Assembly (NCBI GenBank): GCA_016786725.1
Contig: JAEUVU010000004.1
Location: forward strand, 124,001 to 188,000
Source of the DNA: Ferruginibacter sp.
Lineage (GTDB): Bacteria; Bacteroidota; Bacteroidia; Chitinophagales; Chitinophagaceae
Reading direction: 5' to 3'
Length of the DNA: 64,000 nt
A program made the position numbers and the translations under genes. Positions 1 to 8,372 of the stretch are shown here, one piece after another (position 1 is the stretch's first letter; each line of letters begins with the position of its first letter). The notes beneath the pieces are model-generated. The model saw only the letters and a program-made list of their open reading frames with translations, had not been told where the DNA came from and did not search any database.

Positions 1-420
1 CTGGCCACAGCTATGAAGATGGATGCTATTAATGAATGGGGTAGTGTGGTCGCATTAACCTATATCGCAGCGCAGCGTGTTTTTCCTGACTATAACGAAA
101 TGGCCGATGCAAAAGCATTACTGGAAAGTGTGAGCCGCAGTTTTGGTTATCACTATGGTGTGAAAAAGCATGTACGTGTAAATACCATTTCACAATCTCC
201 CGTAAAAACAACAGCTGGTAGCGGTGTTAAAGGCTTCGACGGATTTTTGGATTATGCTGAAAAAATGAGCCCGCTGGGTAATGCCAGTGCAGATGATTGT
301 GCCAATTACATTGTAACAATGTTCAGCGATATGACGAAGATGGTTACGATGCAAAACCTTTTTCATGATGGGGGTTTCTCGTTTACGGGAGTAACAGAAG
401 CGGTAATCAATAAAATGTAA
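1..420 (+). CDS. fabI: Enoyl-[acyl-carrier-protein] reductase FabI, C-terminal part
   Basis: The gene starts before the window; 139 residues of its C-terminal part are visible, in frame from base 1. FabI is the NADH-dependent enoyl-ACP reductase that closes each round of fatty-acid elongation. The visible part contains the family's VRVNTISQSPVKT segment (VRVNAIS.GP.. in other members), the substrate-loop stretch after it (TTAGSGVKGF), and the typical end DGGFSFTGVTEAVI. The catalytic Tyr-x6-Lys would lie just upstream and is not seen. The gene ends in TAA, 48 bases before a hairpin terminator. I am confident of the family, since this C-terminal pattern separates FabI from other short-chain dehydrogenases. 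Confidence 0.9.
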   Translation: MATAMKMDAINEWGSVVALTYIAAQRVFPDYNEMADAKALLESVSRSFGYHYGVKKHVRVNTISQSPVKTTAGSGVKGFDGFLDYAEKMSPLGNASADDCANYIVTMFSDMTKMVTMQNLFHDGGFSFTGVTEAVINKM

Positions 421-468
421 TCGCAGATTAAAACGATTGGTTTGATTTCGCTGGTTTTATAAAAACTA

Positions 469-498
469 AAGAAGGCTGCTTTTACGGGCAGCCTTCTT
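469..498. terminator. Bidirectional hairpin between fabI and the DUF2795 gene
   Basis: Arms at 469-479 and 488-498 are perfect 11-bp complements (AAGAAGGCTGC / GCAGCCTTCTT) around an 8-base loop. The site lies between two convergent genes and could end transcription from both. No strong T run follows. Confidence 0.7.
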
Positions 499-535
499 AT
501 ATCAGCGAAATCTGATAAGTCTTTTTAATCAGCGT

Positions 536-757
536 TTAGTATTCATCTTCATTAAAAAAGAAATCTTCCTGGCTGGGATAATCAGGCCAGATATCATCCA
601 GTCCTTCATATATTTCGCCCTCGTCTTCCAGCTCCTGCAAATTCTCAACAACTTCAATGGGCGCACCACTGCGGATAGAATAATCAATCAGTTCATCCTT
701 GGTAGCAGGCCAGGGCGCATCTTCCAAATGTGAGGCAAGTTCCAGTGTCCAAAACAT
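536..757 (-). CDS. DUF2795 domain protein, small acidic
   Basis: A 73-residue, strongly acidic protein of a family that I recognise as widespread and conserved in Bacteroidota. It opens with FWTLELASHLEDAPWPATKDELIDYSIRSGAP, read here in short overlapping motifs: an ELIDY core, a GAP turn, then VVENLQELEDEGE, and it ends in a Phe/Asp/Glu-rich tail. The pattern fits the DUF2795 fold. The function of the family is not known to me. No membrane segment, signal peptide or Cys pair is present, so it should be cytoplasmic. The gene stands alone, convergent with fabI and divergent from an ABC ATPase gene, and has its own canonical promoter at 782-811. Confidence 0.8.
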   Translation of the reverse strand: MFWTLELASHLEDAPWPATKDELIDYSIRSGAPIEVVENLQELEDEGEIYEGLDDIWPDYPSQEDFFFNEDEY

Positions 758-781
758 CTTTGTAAGGGTTTAATTTTTTTG

Positions 782-811
782 CAAATGTATAGGTTCATTT
801 GGAATAACCAA
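782..811 (-). promoter_or_regulatory. Bacteroidota-type promoter for the DUF2795 gene
   Basis: On the minus strand, TTG (811-809), 19 bases, then TACATTTG (789-782) matches the TTG-N17..23-TAnnTTTG consensus of Bacteroidota housekeeping promoters. The start codon is 25 bases downstream. Confidence 0.7.
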
Positions 812-919
812 AAGTGTTTTTTTAACGTGTGGAAAGGGTTATTATTATTTAACATACGGCAATTGGGCAAGCCTTTTGTTTTTAAGGGTAAAATTGCATT
901 TATTCCCTATTTTCGAAGC

Positions 920-1576
920 ATGTTAACAGCCAACGGCATTTATAAAAAATATGATAACCTTGAGGTATTGAAAGGTGTTGATATCAATATTGAAAAGGGG
1001 GAGATTGTGACTATTGTGGGCTCGTCAGGAGCTGGTAAAAGCACACTCTTGCACATATTAGGCACTTTAGATAAGGCAGATATGGGCCGAATCAGCTTAA
1101 ATGGTCAGCAGCTTGAATTACTGAACGGGAAGAAACTGGCGGCTTTCAGAAATAAATATATTGGCTTTGTTTTTCAGTTTCATCATCTTTTACCAGAATT
1201 TACTGCTCTGGAAAATGTTTGTATACCGGGCTGGATAGCAGGCAGCAAAAAAAAGGAAGTTATAGCCAGGGCCACAGCATTGCTGGAAACTCTGGGCTTG
1301 GAAAACCGCCTGGAAAATAAGCCACAGCAGCTTTCGGGCGGAGAACAACAAAGGGTAGCTGTTGCAAGAGCTTTAATAAATAATCCTTCTATTGTAATGG
1401 CCGATGAGCCAACAGGTAACCTTGATAGCGCCAATGCAAAGGAGCTGCATCAATTGTTTATTGATCTGCGCAATAAATTCAATCAAACATTTTTAATAGT
1501 TACACATAATGAGGAACTGGCAAAAATGAGCGACAGGACTTTGATGATGAAAGACGGGGTAATGGTAAATGGATAA
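920..1576 (+). CDS. ABC transporter ATP-binding protein, LolD-like
   Basis: The ATP-binding subunit (218 aa) of a LolD/MacB-type ABC transporter. Walker A is GSSGAGKST at residues 34-42, the Q-loop follows at FVFQFHHLLPE, the signature is LSGGEQQRVAVARAL, and Walker B is [11 protein letters not shown], with the H-loop in IVTHNEELA. The FQ.HHLLPEFTA.ENV stretch is typical of LolD, which powers lipoprotein release from the inner membrane. I chose the ATG at 920 because the family normally starts one or two residues before the first beta strand; an upstream in-frame ATG at 779 would add 47 residues of non-family sequence overlapping the DUF2795 promoter. No permease gene lies beside it, so the partner is encoded elsewhere and the LolD role is inferred. 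Confidence 0.85.
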   Translation: MLTANGIYKKYDNLEVLKGVDINIEKGEIVTIVGSSGAGKSTLLHILGTLDKADMGRISLNGQQLELLNGKKLAAFRNKYIGFVFQFHHLLPEFTALENVCIPGWIAGSKKKEVIARATALLETLGLENRLENKPQQLSGGEQQRVAVARALINNPSIVMADEPTGNLDSANAKELHQLFIDLRNKFNQTFLIVTHNEELAKMSDRTLMMKDGVMVNG

Positions 1577-1667
1577 TTGTTCAAAGGATAATTGATAATG
1601 TTTCTAAAGCATACTTACTGCTATTTCTTTGGGCATAATTATCCATTATCAATTAATTCATTATCCA
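1577..1667. repeat. AT-rich intergenic repeat, GATAATGGATAATT family
   Basis: The gap between two convergent genes is made of variants of GGATAATTGATAAT and its complement. Positions 1637-1656 (AATTATCCATTATCAATTAA) match exactly, as reverse complement, the 20 bases at 27922-27941 in a nucleotide-sugar operon 26 kb away. Left and right halves are partly complementary and could fold as a long hairpin, so it may also act as a terminator. Confidence 0.6.
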
Positions 1668-2228
1668 TTAAACCCTCGGTTTCCAGGGTATATCCTGCAC
1701 ACCCAGTAAATGCCCGGCATATCTTGCCAATACAAAAAGATAATCACTTAAACGGTTAAGGTATTTTATCACCAACGGGTCTACAAACAGATCATTCTCC
1801 TGCATATTTACACAAATACGTTCTGCACGCCTGCAAACACAACGGGTAACATGGGCCGTAGAAATGGCTATATGCCCCCCGGGTAAAATAAATGATTTCA
1901 TTTCTTCCAGTTTTTCATTCATCTTATCAATCTCTTTCTCAAGCAGCGTTATATCTTCTTCTTTAAGGTCGGGTATTTTTAATTTGGGTTCTTTATCGGG
2001 ATCGCAGGCAAGCGAAGAACCAATGGTAAACAAACGGTCTTGTATCTCTTTTAAAATTATTTTAGAATCTGCATGACTAAACTGGTCTGATGTTAATCCG
2101 ATAAAAGAATTCAATTCATCAACAGTTCCGTATGCCTCAATGCGGATATAGCTTTTGGCTACTTTGGTTCCGCCAATTAAACTAGTTTTACCCAGGTCGC
2201 CTGTTTTGGTATAAATTTTAAATGCCAT
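1668..2228 (-). CDS. Cob(I)alamin adenosyltransferase, PduO/MMAB type
   Basis: A 186-residue ATP:cob(I)alamin adenosyltransferase that makes adenosylcobalamin from reduced corrinoid and ATP. The N-terminal ATP loop TKTGDLGKTSLIGG (residues 7-20) and the motif RRAERICV in the C-terminal third, whose Arg and Glu are characteristic, identify the PduO/MMAB family rather than CobA or EutT. YGTVDELNSFIG, an early helix of the five-helix bundle, is also clear. Length is normal. It is convergent with the upstream ABC ATPase gene, separated by an AT-rich repeat. Bacteroidota commonly use adenosylcobalamin for methylmalonyl-CoA mutase or class II ribonucleotide reductase; none is in this window. Confidence 0.9.
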   Translation of the reverse strand: MAFKIYTKTGDLGKTSLIGGTKVAKSYIRIEAYGTVDELNSFIGLTSDQFSHADSKIILKEIQDRLFTIGSSLACDPDKEPKLKIPDLKEEDITLLEKEIDKMNEKLEEMKSFILPGGHIAISTAHVTRCVCRRAERICVNMQENDLFVDPLVIKYLNRLSDYLFVLARYAGHLLGVQDIPWKPRV

Positions 2229-2293
2229 AATGCTTGCCTGTTTATTCTGTAAAACAACAAAATTTTTGGGGAATAGTTAAATGAACAGCAAAA

Positions 2294-3007
2294 TTAAACC
2301 GGAACAGTTGCTGTTGCAGGATTTGCATTTAGCTTATCAGTTTCCACAACGCCATCTCTTAGCCTGATAACCCGGTGAGCATACATGGAAATGTCTTCTT
2401 CGTGTGTTACTAAAATCACTGTATTGCCTTCTGTATGTATGGCTCCCATAATCTCCATAATCTCGTAAGATGTTTTTGTATCCAGGTTACCAGTTGGTTC
2501 ATCTGCCAAAATAATGGAAGGATTGTTTATTAGTGCACGGGCAATGGCAACACGTTGTGCCTGTCCGCCGCTTAATTCATTTGGTTTATGATGGCTGCGG
2601 TCTTCCAACTTTACACGTGTCAATACTTCCATTGCCCTGTCCATTCTTTCTTTTTTACCAACACCGCTGTAAATCAGTGGCAGTGCTACATTTTCAACCG
2701 CTGTTAAACGGGGCAACAAATTAAACTGCTGAAAAACGAAGCCAATCTCTTTGTTGCGAACTTCGGCCAGATCATTATCCGGCATGCGGCTTACATCTTT
2801 TCCATTCAAAATATATTTTCCGCCAGAGGGTGTATCCAGGCAACCCAGTAAATTCATTAAAGTTGATTTGCCGGATCCACTAGGGCCCATGAGTGCAACA
2901 TATTCGTTCTTAAAAATATCCAATGAAATGCCTTTTAAAACCTGCAGCTCATTTTTGCCGAGATAATAACTTTTACGGATATTTTCAAGATGAATGATTC
3001 CCTGCAT
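2294..3007 (-). CDS. ABC transporter ATP-binding protein, MacB-like
   Basis: The ATP-binding subunit (237 aa) of a MacB/LolD-class exporter. Walker A is GPSGSGKST at residues 41-49; the Q-loop is in [18 protein letters not shown]; the signature is [15 protein letters not shown]; Walker B is [11 protein letters not shown]; the switch His is in VTHEEDI. It closely resembles stand-alone ATPases that pair with FtsX-like MacB permeases in macrolide, peptide or lipoprotein export. No permease gene is adjacent. It ends 65 bases from the adenosyltransferase start and its own start is about 110 bases from gatC; all three lie on the minus strand and might be co-transcribed, though AT-rich repeat-like sequence fills the gaps. 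Confidence 0.85.
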   Translation of the reverse strand: MQGIIHLENIRKSYYLGKNELQVLKGISLDIFKNEYVALMGPSGSGKSTLMNLLGCLDTPSGGKYILNGKDVSRMPDNDLAEVRNKEIGFVFQQFNLLPRLTAVENVALPLIYSGVGKKERMDRAMEVLTRVKLEDRSHHKPNELSGGQAQRVAIARALINNPSIILADEPTGNLDTKTSYEIMEIMGAIHTEGNTVILVTHEEDISMYAHRVIRLRDGVVETDKLNANPATATVPV

Positions 3008-3116
3008 ATTTTTTTGTTTTTATTTCGGGTTTAGTGTTTTGGGCTCTTGCAAGTGCCGGGCTCTTATTAATTTAAGGCTCAATACAAAACTCAAAACAAA
3101 CAACTCAAAACTGTAT

Positions 3117-3407
3117 TTATTTCTTTATAACTTTTGGAACTTTAAAAAACTGCTCATCAGGTATGGCAGCATTCTGTAAGCCTGCTTCACGGCTGATGCT
3201 TCCTTTCACTTCATCTGTCCTTAAAACATTTATATTGCCACTCATGTGCAAAAGCGGTTCTACACCGGTAGTATCAACCTCATTCAGTTTTTCTACAAAC
3301 TGTATCATTTTTTGCAGGTCATCCCTGATCTCTTCTTTTGCGGCTGCATCAAATTTTAACCTGGCAAGATTGGCCAGTTTATCAACCAGAGCTTCATTTA
3401 CTTCCAT
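3117..3407 (-). CDS. gatC: Asp-tRNA(Asn)/Glu-tRNA(Gln) amidotransferase subunit C
   Basis: GatC (96 aa), the small stabilising subunit of the GatCAB amidotransferase that converts mischarged Glu-tRNA(Gln) or Asp-tRNA(Asn). Recognisable features are the start VDKLANLARLKFD, the middle helix LQKMIQFVEKLNEVDTTGVEP, and the LRTDEV motif. I used the ATG at 3407 because GatC usually begins about six residues before VDKLA; an in-frame upstream ATG at 3503 adds 32 residues that look like translated intergenic repeat. A TATATTTG element (3419-3412) lies just upstream on the minus strand. gatA and gatB are not nearby, which is common in this phylum. The tRNA-Gln gene at 48.7 kb belongs to the same charging route. 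Confidence 0.9.
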   Translation of the reverse strand: MEVNEALVDKLANLARLKFDAAAKEEIRDDLQKMIQFVEKLNEVDTTGVEPLLHMSGNINVLRTDEVKGSISREAGLQNAAIPDEQFFKVPKVIKK

Positions 3408-3544
3408 ATTACAAATATAGCTTAGTTTGCTGTTTATGGATTTGAGTTTTGCGTTATTATTTAAATGGTTTGTAATCTTTTCCAATGGCCATATACCAAT
3501 CACAATTGACTTTTGTTATCTTCGCCAGCTGACAATAAAGTTTT

Positions 3545-4549
3545 ATGGAAAAGAAAAAGGAGATAGTAATGAGCGGTATCCGGCCGACCGGATTTTTGCA
3601 TTTGGGCAATTATTTTGGAGCAATACGCAACTATGTAAAAATGCAGGAAGAGTTTGAATGCTTTTTTATGGTGGCCGATTTGCATTCATTAACCACACAT
3701 CCTGATACAAAGGAGTTGAAAGCCAATGTTCATCGTGTGTTGGCAGAAAATATTGCCTGTGGCCTTGATCCGGATAAAGTAGCTTTTTATTGCCAAAGCC
3801 ATATTCATGAAACTGCCGAATTATACCTGTATTTGAATATGATGGCTTATAAAGGGGAGCTTGAAAAAACAACCACGTTTAAAGATAAAGTGCGCCAGAA
3901 TCCTGAAAATGTTAATGCAGGATTATTGACTTACCCGGTTTTGCAAACTGCAGATATTATTTTACACAGGGCCAAATATGTACCTGTTGGTAAAGACCAG
4001 GAACAGCATCTGGAAATGGCCCGGACATTTGCCAACCGTTTTAATCATCGCTATGGCGATGTTTTTCCAGAACCACAGGCCTTTAATTATAACCAAAGCC
4101 TTGTTAAAGTACCGAGCCTTGATGGCGCTGGTAAGATGAGTAAAAGTGAGAACCAGATGGCAACTTTGTATCTTGCAGATAATGATGATATGATCAGGAA
4201 GAAAGTGATGAAAGCCAAGACAGATAGCGGCCCCACAGAAAAAAATACCCCTAAGCCTGATTATATTGAAAACATTTTCCTGTTGATGAGCCTGGTTTGC
4301 ACTCCTGAAACTATTCAGAGATTTGAAGAAGATTATAATAGCTGTACCATACGGTATGGAGACCTGAAAAAGCAACTTGCGGAAGACATGGTTAACTTTA
4401 TTGCACCAATCCGTAATAAAGTAGATGCCATTTTGCAGGATGAAGAAGGGCTGAAACAGATAATGCAAAAAGGTGCGGAAAAGGCTAATAAAAGTGCTGC
4501 AGAAACGATGAAACAGGTAAGGCAAGCCATGGGATTAAATTATTTTTGA
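3545..4549 (+). CDS. trpS: Tryptophanyl-tRNA synthetase
   Basis: TrpRS (334 aa) charges tRNA(Trp). It has the class I HIGH variant in PTGFLHLGNY at residues 14-23, and the KMSKS loop exactly as KMSKS at residues 197-201, preceded by LDGAGK. The Trp pocket segment YPVLQTADIIL and the phosphate-binding GKDQEQHLEMAR are typical of bacterial TrpRS. Length is normal. It is divergent from gatC. The gap after it (4550-4652) carries a GC-rich palindromic repeat and no clear terminator, so read-through to the kinase gene is possible. Confidence 0.97.
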   Translation: MEKKKEIVMSGIRPTGFLHLGNYFGAIRNYVKMQEEFECFFMVADLHSLTTHPDTKELKANVHRVLAENIACGLDPDKVAFYCQSHIHETAELYLYLNMMAYKGELEKTTTFKDKVRQNPENVNAGLLTYPVLQTADIILHRAKYVPVGKDQEQHLEMARTFANRFNHRYGDVFPEPQAFNYNQSLVKVPSLDGAGKMSKSENQMATLYLADNDDMIRKKVMKAKTDSGPTEKNTPKPDYIENIFLLMSLVCTPETIQRFEEDYNSCTIRYGDLKKQLAEDMVNFIAPIRNKVDAILQDEEGLKQIMQKGAEKANKSAAETMKQVRQAMGLNYF

Positions 4550-4618
4550 TTTCGGACGTTTGATTTGAGATTTTGTTTACTTTAGATGCTTCGCTTAAAA
4601 GGGAAAGGCGATTGTAAA

Positions 4619-4637
4619 CCTGCCTGCCGGCAGACAG
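4619..4637. repeat. GC-rich palindromic repeat CCTGCCTGCCGGCAGACAG
   Basis: A near-palindrome in the trpS-kinase gap. A sister copy (CCTGCCTACCGCAGGCAGG) lies at 22607-22625 upstream of mdh. I know similar elements as dispersed intergenic palindromes in Chitinophagaceae genomes. Confidence 0.5.
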
Positions 4638-4652
4638 ACCCACGATTGAATT

Positions 4653-5288
4653 ATGGCTAAAATAAAAAAACCAAAACATATTGCTGTTGCAGGAAATATT
4701 GGTGCAGGAAAAACTACGTTGACCGAGATGCTGAGCAAGCATTATAAATGGATACCCCAGTTTGAAGATGTGGATCACAATCCTTACCTCAATGATTTTT
4801 ATGAAGATATGCCCAGATGGAGTTTTAACCTGCAGATATTCTTTTTGAACAGCCGCCTTAATCAATTGCTCGAAATACATCATGGTACTGAAACAGTTAT
4901 ACAGGACAGGACCATTTATGAAGATGCAAATATTTTTGCTCCCAATCTGCATGATATGGGCCTGATGACAAAACGTGATTTTGATAATTATTACCGGTTT
5001 TTCGAAACACTAAAAAGCATGGTGCAGCCACCTGATCTTATTATTTATCTGAAAGCTTCTGTACCAACTTTAGTGGCCCAGATACAAAAAAGGGGAAGAG
5101 AGTATGAAGAAAACATCCGCCTTGATTATTTAAAAAAGCTGAATGAATTTTATAATAACTGGATAGATAATTATAAAGAAGGGCCGCTTTTAATAATTGA
5201 TGCGGACAATAATAAGTTTGCAGAAAAAGAAGAGGACCTGGGAAAAATCATAACCAGTATTGACTCAAAATTGTTTGGATTATTCTGA
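4653..5288 (+). CDS. Deoxynucleoside kinase (deoxyadenosine/deoxyguanosine kinase family)
   Basis: A 211-residue kinase phosphorylating deoxynucleosides for dNTP salvage. The P-loop is GNIGAGKTT at residues 14-22. The family's DR(S/T) motif appears as QDRTIYEDANIFA, where Glu and Arg contact the sugar. The LID region is IQKRGREYEENI, with Arg residues that close over ATP. IYLKASVPTLVAQIQKRGR is diagnostic of the dGK/dAK/dCK family. Substrate preference (dA, dG or dC) cannot be read by eye. The stop codon is immediately adjacent to the stop of the leftward regulator gene, with no room for a terminator. A second salvage kinase, thymidine kinase, is at 36.1 kb. Confidence 0.9.
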   Translation: MAKIKKPKHIAVAGNIGAGKTTLTEMLSKHYKWIPQFEDVDHNPYLNDFYEDMPRWSFNLQIFFLNSRLNQLLEIHHGTETVIQDRTIYEDANIFAPNLHDMGLMTKRDFDNYYRFFETLKSMVQPPDLIIYLKASVPTLVAQIQKRGREYEENIRLDYLKKLNEFYNNWIDNYKEGPLLIIDADNNKFAEKEEDLGKIITSIDSKLFGLF

Positions 5289-5945
5289 TTAATCAATCAG
5301 GGAATTTTTCATAGCATAAAAAACGAGCCCAACAGAGTTTTTAACTCCAAACCGTTCCATTAACCTGTCTTTTATTGCTTCCACCGTTCTGGCGCTGATG
5401 TCCATTTTGGCAGCAATTTCCGAGGCTGTAAATTCCATACAAACCAACGTGAGTACCTCTTTTTCCCTGTCGCTGAGTACCACTTCAGAAGTAAGTGTGG
5501 GGTTGAATTTTTGCTTTGAATAATTTTTCTTGATGAGTACTTTATTTACAAAAGGGTTAAGATAAAACCCTGTACGCATCACATCCATGATGGCTTTTTT
5601 AATTTCGGCCGGATCAGTGCTTTTTAGCAAATAACCAGCCGCTCCGCAATCCATTAAGTGGCCAACAAACCGTTCATCTTCATACATAGTTAATATAATA
5701 ACACGGATATTTGGAAAGTTCTTGGTGATAAGTTTTGTAGTATCAATGCCATCTTTTACAGGCATTTTAAGGTCGCATAAAATTACATCCGGCTCAGATT
5801 CAGGGATTTTAATGAGCAGATCTTCGCCGTTATCTGCTTCCATCACAAATTTTATGTTGGAGTAACTACGCATAGAAAGAATTACTCCCTTTCTGAAAAT
5901 TTTATGATCGTCAGCTATCGCAACTTTAATTTCATTCATAAGCAT
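5289..5945 (-). CDS. NarL/LuxR-type response regulator, last gene of signalling operon 1
   Basis: A 218-residue response regulator. The receiver domain (about residues 5-125) has the acidic pocket in ADDH, the phospho-acceptor Asp58 in CDLKMP, the switch Thr in LTMYED and the conserved Lys in LLKSTD. A LuxR-type helix-turn-helix follows (about 155-215: LSDREKEVLTLVCMEFTASEIAAKMDISARTVE, seen as the usual DREKEVL and SARTVEAIK motifs). It should bind DNA when phosphorylated by the kinase encoded just upstream (6022-6849); 76 bases separate the two. An alternative start at 5939 (MNEIK) removes two residues. It is one of four related regulators within 7 kb. Confidence 0.93.
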   Translation of the reverse strand: MLMNEIKVAIADDHKIFRKGVILSMRSYSNIKFVMEADNGEDLLIKIPESEPDVILCDLKMPVKDGIDTTKLITKNFPNIRVIILTMYEDERFVGHLMDCGAAGYLLKSTDPAEIKKAIMDVMRTGFYLNPFVNKVLIKKNYSKQKFNPTLTSEVVLSDREKEVLTLVCMEFTASEIAAKMDISARTVEAIKDRLMERFGVKNSVGLVFYAMKNSLID

Positions 5946-6021
5946 AGGTTAGAACAAAATTACGTAAAACAAAATTCATTATGTAATGATCAAGCAAAAA
6001 TCAATCCGGTATTGCGAGAGT

Positions 6022-6849
6022 CTATATTGCAGGTTCTCTCGGAATTTCAATCGTTACTTTGTAATATGTCTTACTGGGGTCTATTTCAAAAAAGATCCTG
6101 CCTTTCAATACTTTAATTCTGCTGGCAATATTCTTTAAACCCAGGCCAATACTACTATGGTTAAGCTTTTCAAAGTCAGCCTGAACAATTCCAACGCCAT
6201 CATGATGGATACGGAAATACATTTTATTGGTGCTGATATTCTGGGTAAGATGAATAAAGCCGGGGTTGCTGTGCTTCAGAATATTGTTTACCAGTTCCTG
6301 TATAATCCTGAAAACAAGCAGTTCCTGTTCTACTTTAAGTCTGGTACGGTAATCATGAAAACGTGCACTTGCATTTAAGCTGCCACTGGCGCCTATTTTT
6401 TGAAACAGATCAGTTGCAGCACTTTCGAGTCCAAAATTTTTGAGAGTTGGGGGCATCAGGCTGTGACTGATATTGCGAATCAGGAGTATCGCATCGTCCA
6501 ATATCTGCTTAGCGCTGAAAATACTTTGTAACTGCTGGGCCTTTTCCTGGTTAACCAGGTTTTCATTTAGGTACAGGCGGGCTGTAGCAAGCAAAGGCCC
6601 GGCATCATCATGCAGGTCGGCAGCAATACGGTTCCGTTCTTCTTCCTGAAAACGAATTGAGGCATTCAGTAAAATCTGCTGCTTTTCTTCTTCAAGTTTT
6701 TTTAGTTGGTTATTATAACGCATCACTTTGCGCTGATGAAAAATAACAAAACCAACAATTGCAATTGCAAGGGTAAGCATCCCCAATGTTCCGAGAAACA
6801 TTGCAGTATTTATACCTGTAGCATTGTTGGTTGCTTGTAAGAAAAACAT
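6022..6849 (-). CDS. Sensor histidine kinase, NarX/DegS-like (HisKA_3), operon 1
   Basis: A 275-residue kinase. One membrane helix (about 17-38) is followed by a short coiled coil (about 45-62) and the HisKA_3 phosphotransfer motif with His80 in AADLHDDAGPLL. The HATPase_c domain has an N-box (FRIIQELVNNILKHS), a degenerate G1 box (HHDGVGI, where DNGxG is usual) and a G2 box (IGLGLKNIASR). There is no PAS, GAF or periplasmic sensor domain, so sensing must come from a partner. The obvious one is the multi-pass membrane protein encoded 15 bases upstream. It should phosphorylate the regulator encoded downstream (5289-5945). Confidence 0.9.
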   Translation of the reverse strand: MFFLQATNNATGINTAMFLGTLGMLTLAIAIVGFVIFHQRKVMRYNNQLKKLEEEKQQILLNASIRFQEEERNRIAADLHDDAGPLLATARLYLNENLVNQEKAQQLQSIFSAKQILDDAILLIRNISHSLMPPTLKNFGLESAATDLFQKIGASGSLNASARFHDYRTRLKVEQELLVFRIIQELVNNILKHSNPGFIHLTQNISTNKMYFRIHHDGVGIVQADFEKLNHSSIGLGLKNIASRIKVLKGRIFFEIDPSKTYYKVTIEIPREPAI

Positions 6850-6864
6850 ACTGTTTTAATACTC

Positions 6865-7500
6865 TTATTGCTGGTTATTAGAGGGGTTAAAAGAATCTAA
6901 ATCTACATCAAAGAAAACCTTATCAGACTCAATTTTTGGGGTTTCTTTTATTAAAATTGCAATACATAACAATAAGTTTTTGATAACAGTAACTGTTGTA
7001 TAGATGATTGTATATTGTCTCTTAAAATTGGGATCATCATTAAAACTATTTTTAGAATATAGAAACAAAAAGAAATTTCCTGCTGAATTAATAATAAAAG
7101 CAACTGAAATCCAAAATATGGCTTTTAAGTAAATTGGTTCCAGAACTGTTTCCTGCATTACTTCAAACAAGTAATAGATTATCAGGCATAACAAAGTTAT
7201 ATGTGCTACACTAATAGGTAAAAAGGGAATTCCTGGAGTTTTTTCTCTAATAAATATAATGGTACAAAAAATTATAAAGGCAAAGGGGGAATATTTAATT
7301 ATCTTTCTTATCAAATCGCTTTTTACATATAAATGAAATAAATAAGCTACTAAGGTAAACTCTGTAATTACATAAGCTCTTGCAACCAGATAATACTTTT
7401 CGGGAGATTTATAAATGTAAAGAAGGCAAAATCCTACAATAACTAGCAAACTTGTGAAGATGGTATAAAGAAGAAACACTTTCTTTCCTTTTGTTTCCAT
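6865..7500 (-). CDS. Multi-pass membrane protein, putative sensor of signalling operon 1
   Basis: A 211-residue protein that I cannot assign to a named family. It is dominated by six or seven hydrophobic segments (about residues 8-30, 37-60, 67-85, 95-115, 125-150 and 165-190) separated by short charged loops, and ends in a short polar tail. No signal peptide, catalytic motif or metal-binding pattern is evident. It is the first gene of an operon with a one-helix histidine kinase (15 bases on) and a regulator. The same three-gene order occurs at 9154-11235, where the membrane protein has a similar size and hydrophobic pattern. I infer that it is the membrane sensor of a split kinase. A membrane transport role cannot be excluded. 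Confidence 0.65.
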   Translation of the reverse strand: METKGKKVFLLYTIFTSLLVIVGFCLLYIYKSPEKYYLVARAYVITEFTLVAYLFHLYVKSDLIRKIIKYSPFAFIIFCTIIFIREKTPGIPFLPISVAHITLLCLIIYYLFEVMQETVLEPIYLKAIFWISVAFIINSAGNFFLFLYSKNSFNDDPNFKRQYTIIYTTVTVIKNLLLCIAILIKETPKIESDKVFFDVDLDSFNPSNNQQ

Positions 7501-7582
7501 TCTTTTTAAGAAAAAAAGACAAAAGATAAAGGGCAGAAGCTCAGTTATGTAAGTTATATATTTTAGACTCTGTAGAATAAAA

Positions 7583-7610
7583 AATGGTTATTTAATCAAA
7601 AATAACCATT
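7583..7610. terminator. Hairpin in the long gap upstream of signalling operon 1
   Basis: Arms 7583-7593 (AATGGTTATTT) and 7600-7610 are perfect 11-bp complements with a 6-base loop. A T-rich tail exists on both strands. It lies upstream of the leftward operon, so it would stop transcripts entering from the gap. Confidence 0.55.
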
Positions 7611-8346
7611 GGTTTTTTAAAATCAAATAATAATTTGGTGATTATGCAAAGCACTCAACCAATAATTCAACGATTCCGCTGTACATGATAAACTAGTTTT
7701 AAGGTTTCTAAAAGTAATAATGAAGCACAAACTTCATCCAAATGTGAGGCTCCGGCAACCCCTTTATTCAAAAGCGTAACTTTTAAAATCCCTTTAACCC
7801 AGCATTGACAATGCTTTCAGGGCATAAAATTATAAAACAAGGCATTAAATTTGGGTAAATATACGAAAATAAAATAGTAAAATTACTATGCAATACTTAG
7901 TAGCTTTACCTTCGTAATTTTACTTGATGGTAAGAGTGATTTGGGATTTTTACGGGTTTAAAGAGCGGGAAATCTTGTATCACTGTGAAAAATATTTATA
8001 ATAGATACTATGCTTGGAAATGCTTAGCATATTAACTCGGAATTGGATGGTAAGCGGAACTTAATTGAAAAAGTTGATTGACAAGGAAAAACAAGCACAA
8101 ACAAAGGTTCTTCAGGATAATTGGAACTATTTTGGTGTTCTATTGGATAATTGGATATTGGGATATTCGTTTAACCATGTCAATCAACTGGTACAAAAGT
8201 AGTATTGCCGGTAAAACTGCCCAAGCGCAGTAATGCCCCTTTTCCGGATTAGAGGAAATACTTTTTAATGAGTGAAATTGCAAATAGGGTAAGTAAATCA
8301 CCGAATTAAAACACAGGTATATTTACGAGGTGGTTTTACTAAATCA

Positions 8347-8372
8347 GCAATCTGAATGATTGCCTTTTTTTT
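8347..8372 (+). terminator. Short hairpin with T run upstream of the orphan regulator
   Basis: GCAATC (8347-8352), 5-base loop, GATTGC (8358-8363), then C and eight T. This is a rho-independent terminator shape on the plus strand, 100 bases before the regulator at 8472, with no annotated gene ahead of it. Confidence 0.55.

Noticed and set aside
779..919. Longer N-terminus for the LolD-like ATPase starting at 779
   Set aside because: The extra 47 residues have no family similarity and overlap the exact promoter of the divergent DUF2795 gene.
1577..1667. CRISPR-like array from the repeated GATAATGGATAAT units
   Set aside because: The units are irregular, have no unique spacers of constant length and no cas genes are nearby.
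3962..4525. 187-codon minus-strand frame opposite trpS
   Set aside because: It lies wholly inside trpS, which carries exact HIGH and KMSKS motifs; the frame encodes low-complexity, Phe/Ile-rich sequence.
7725..7830. Possible riboswitch fold in the long gap
   Set aside because: Short GC-rich patches pair only weakly, and I could not match a known riboswitch core.
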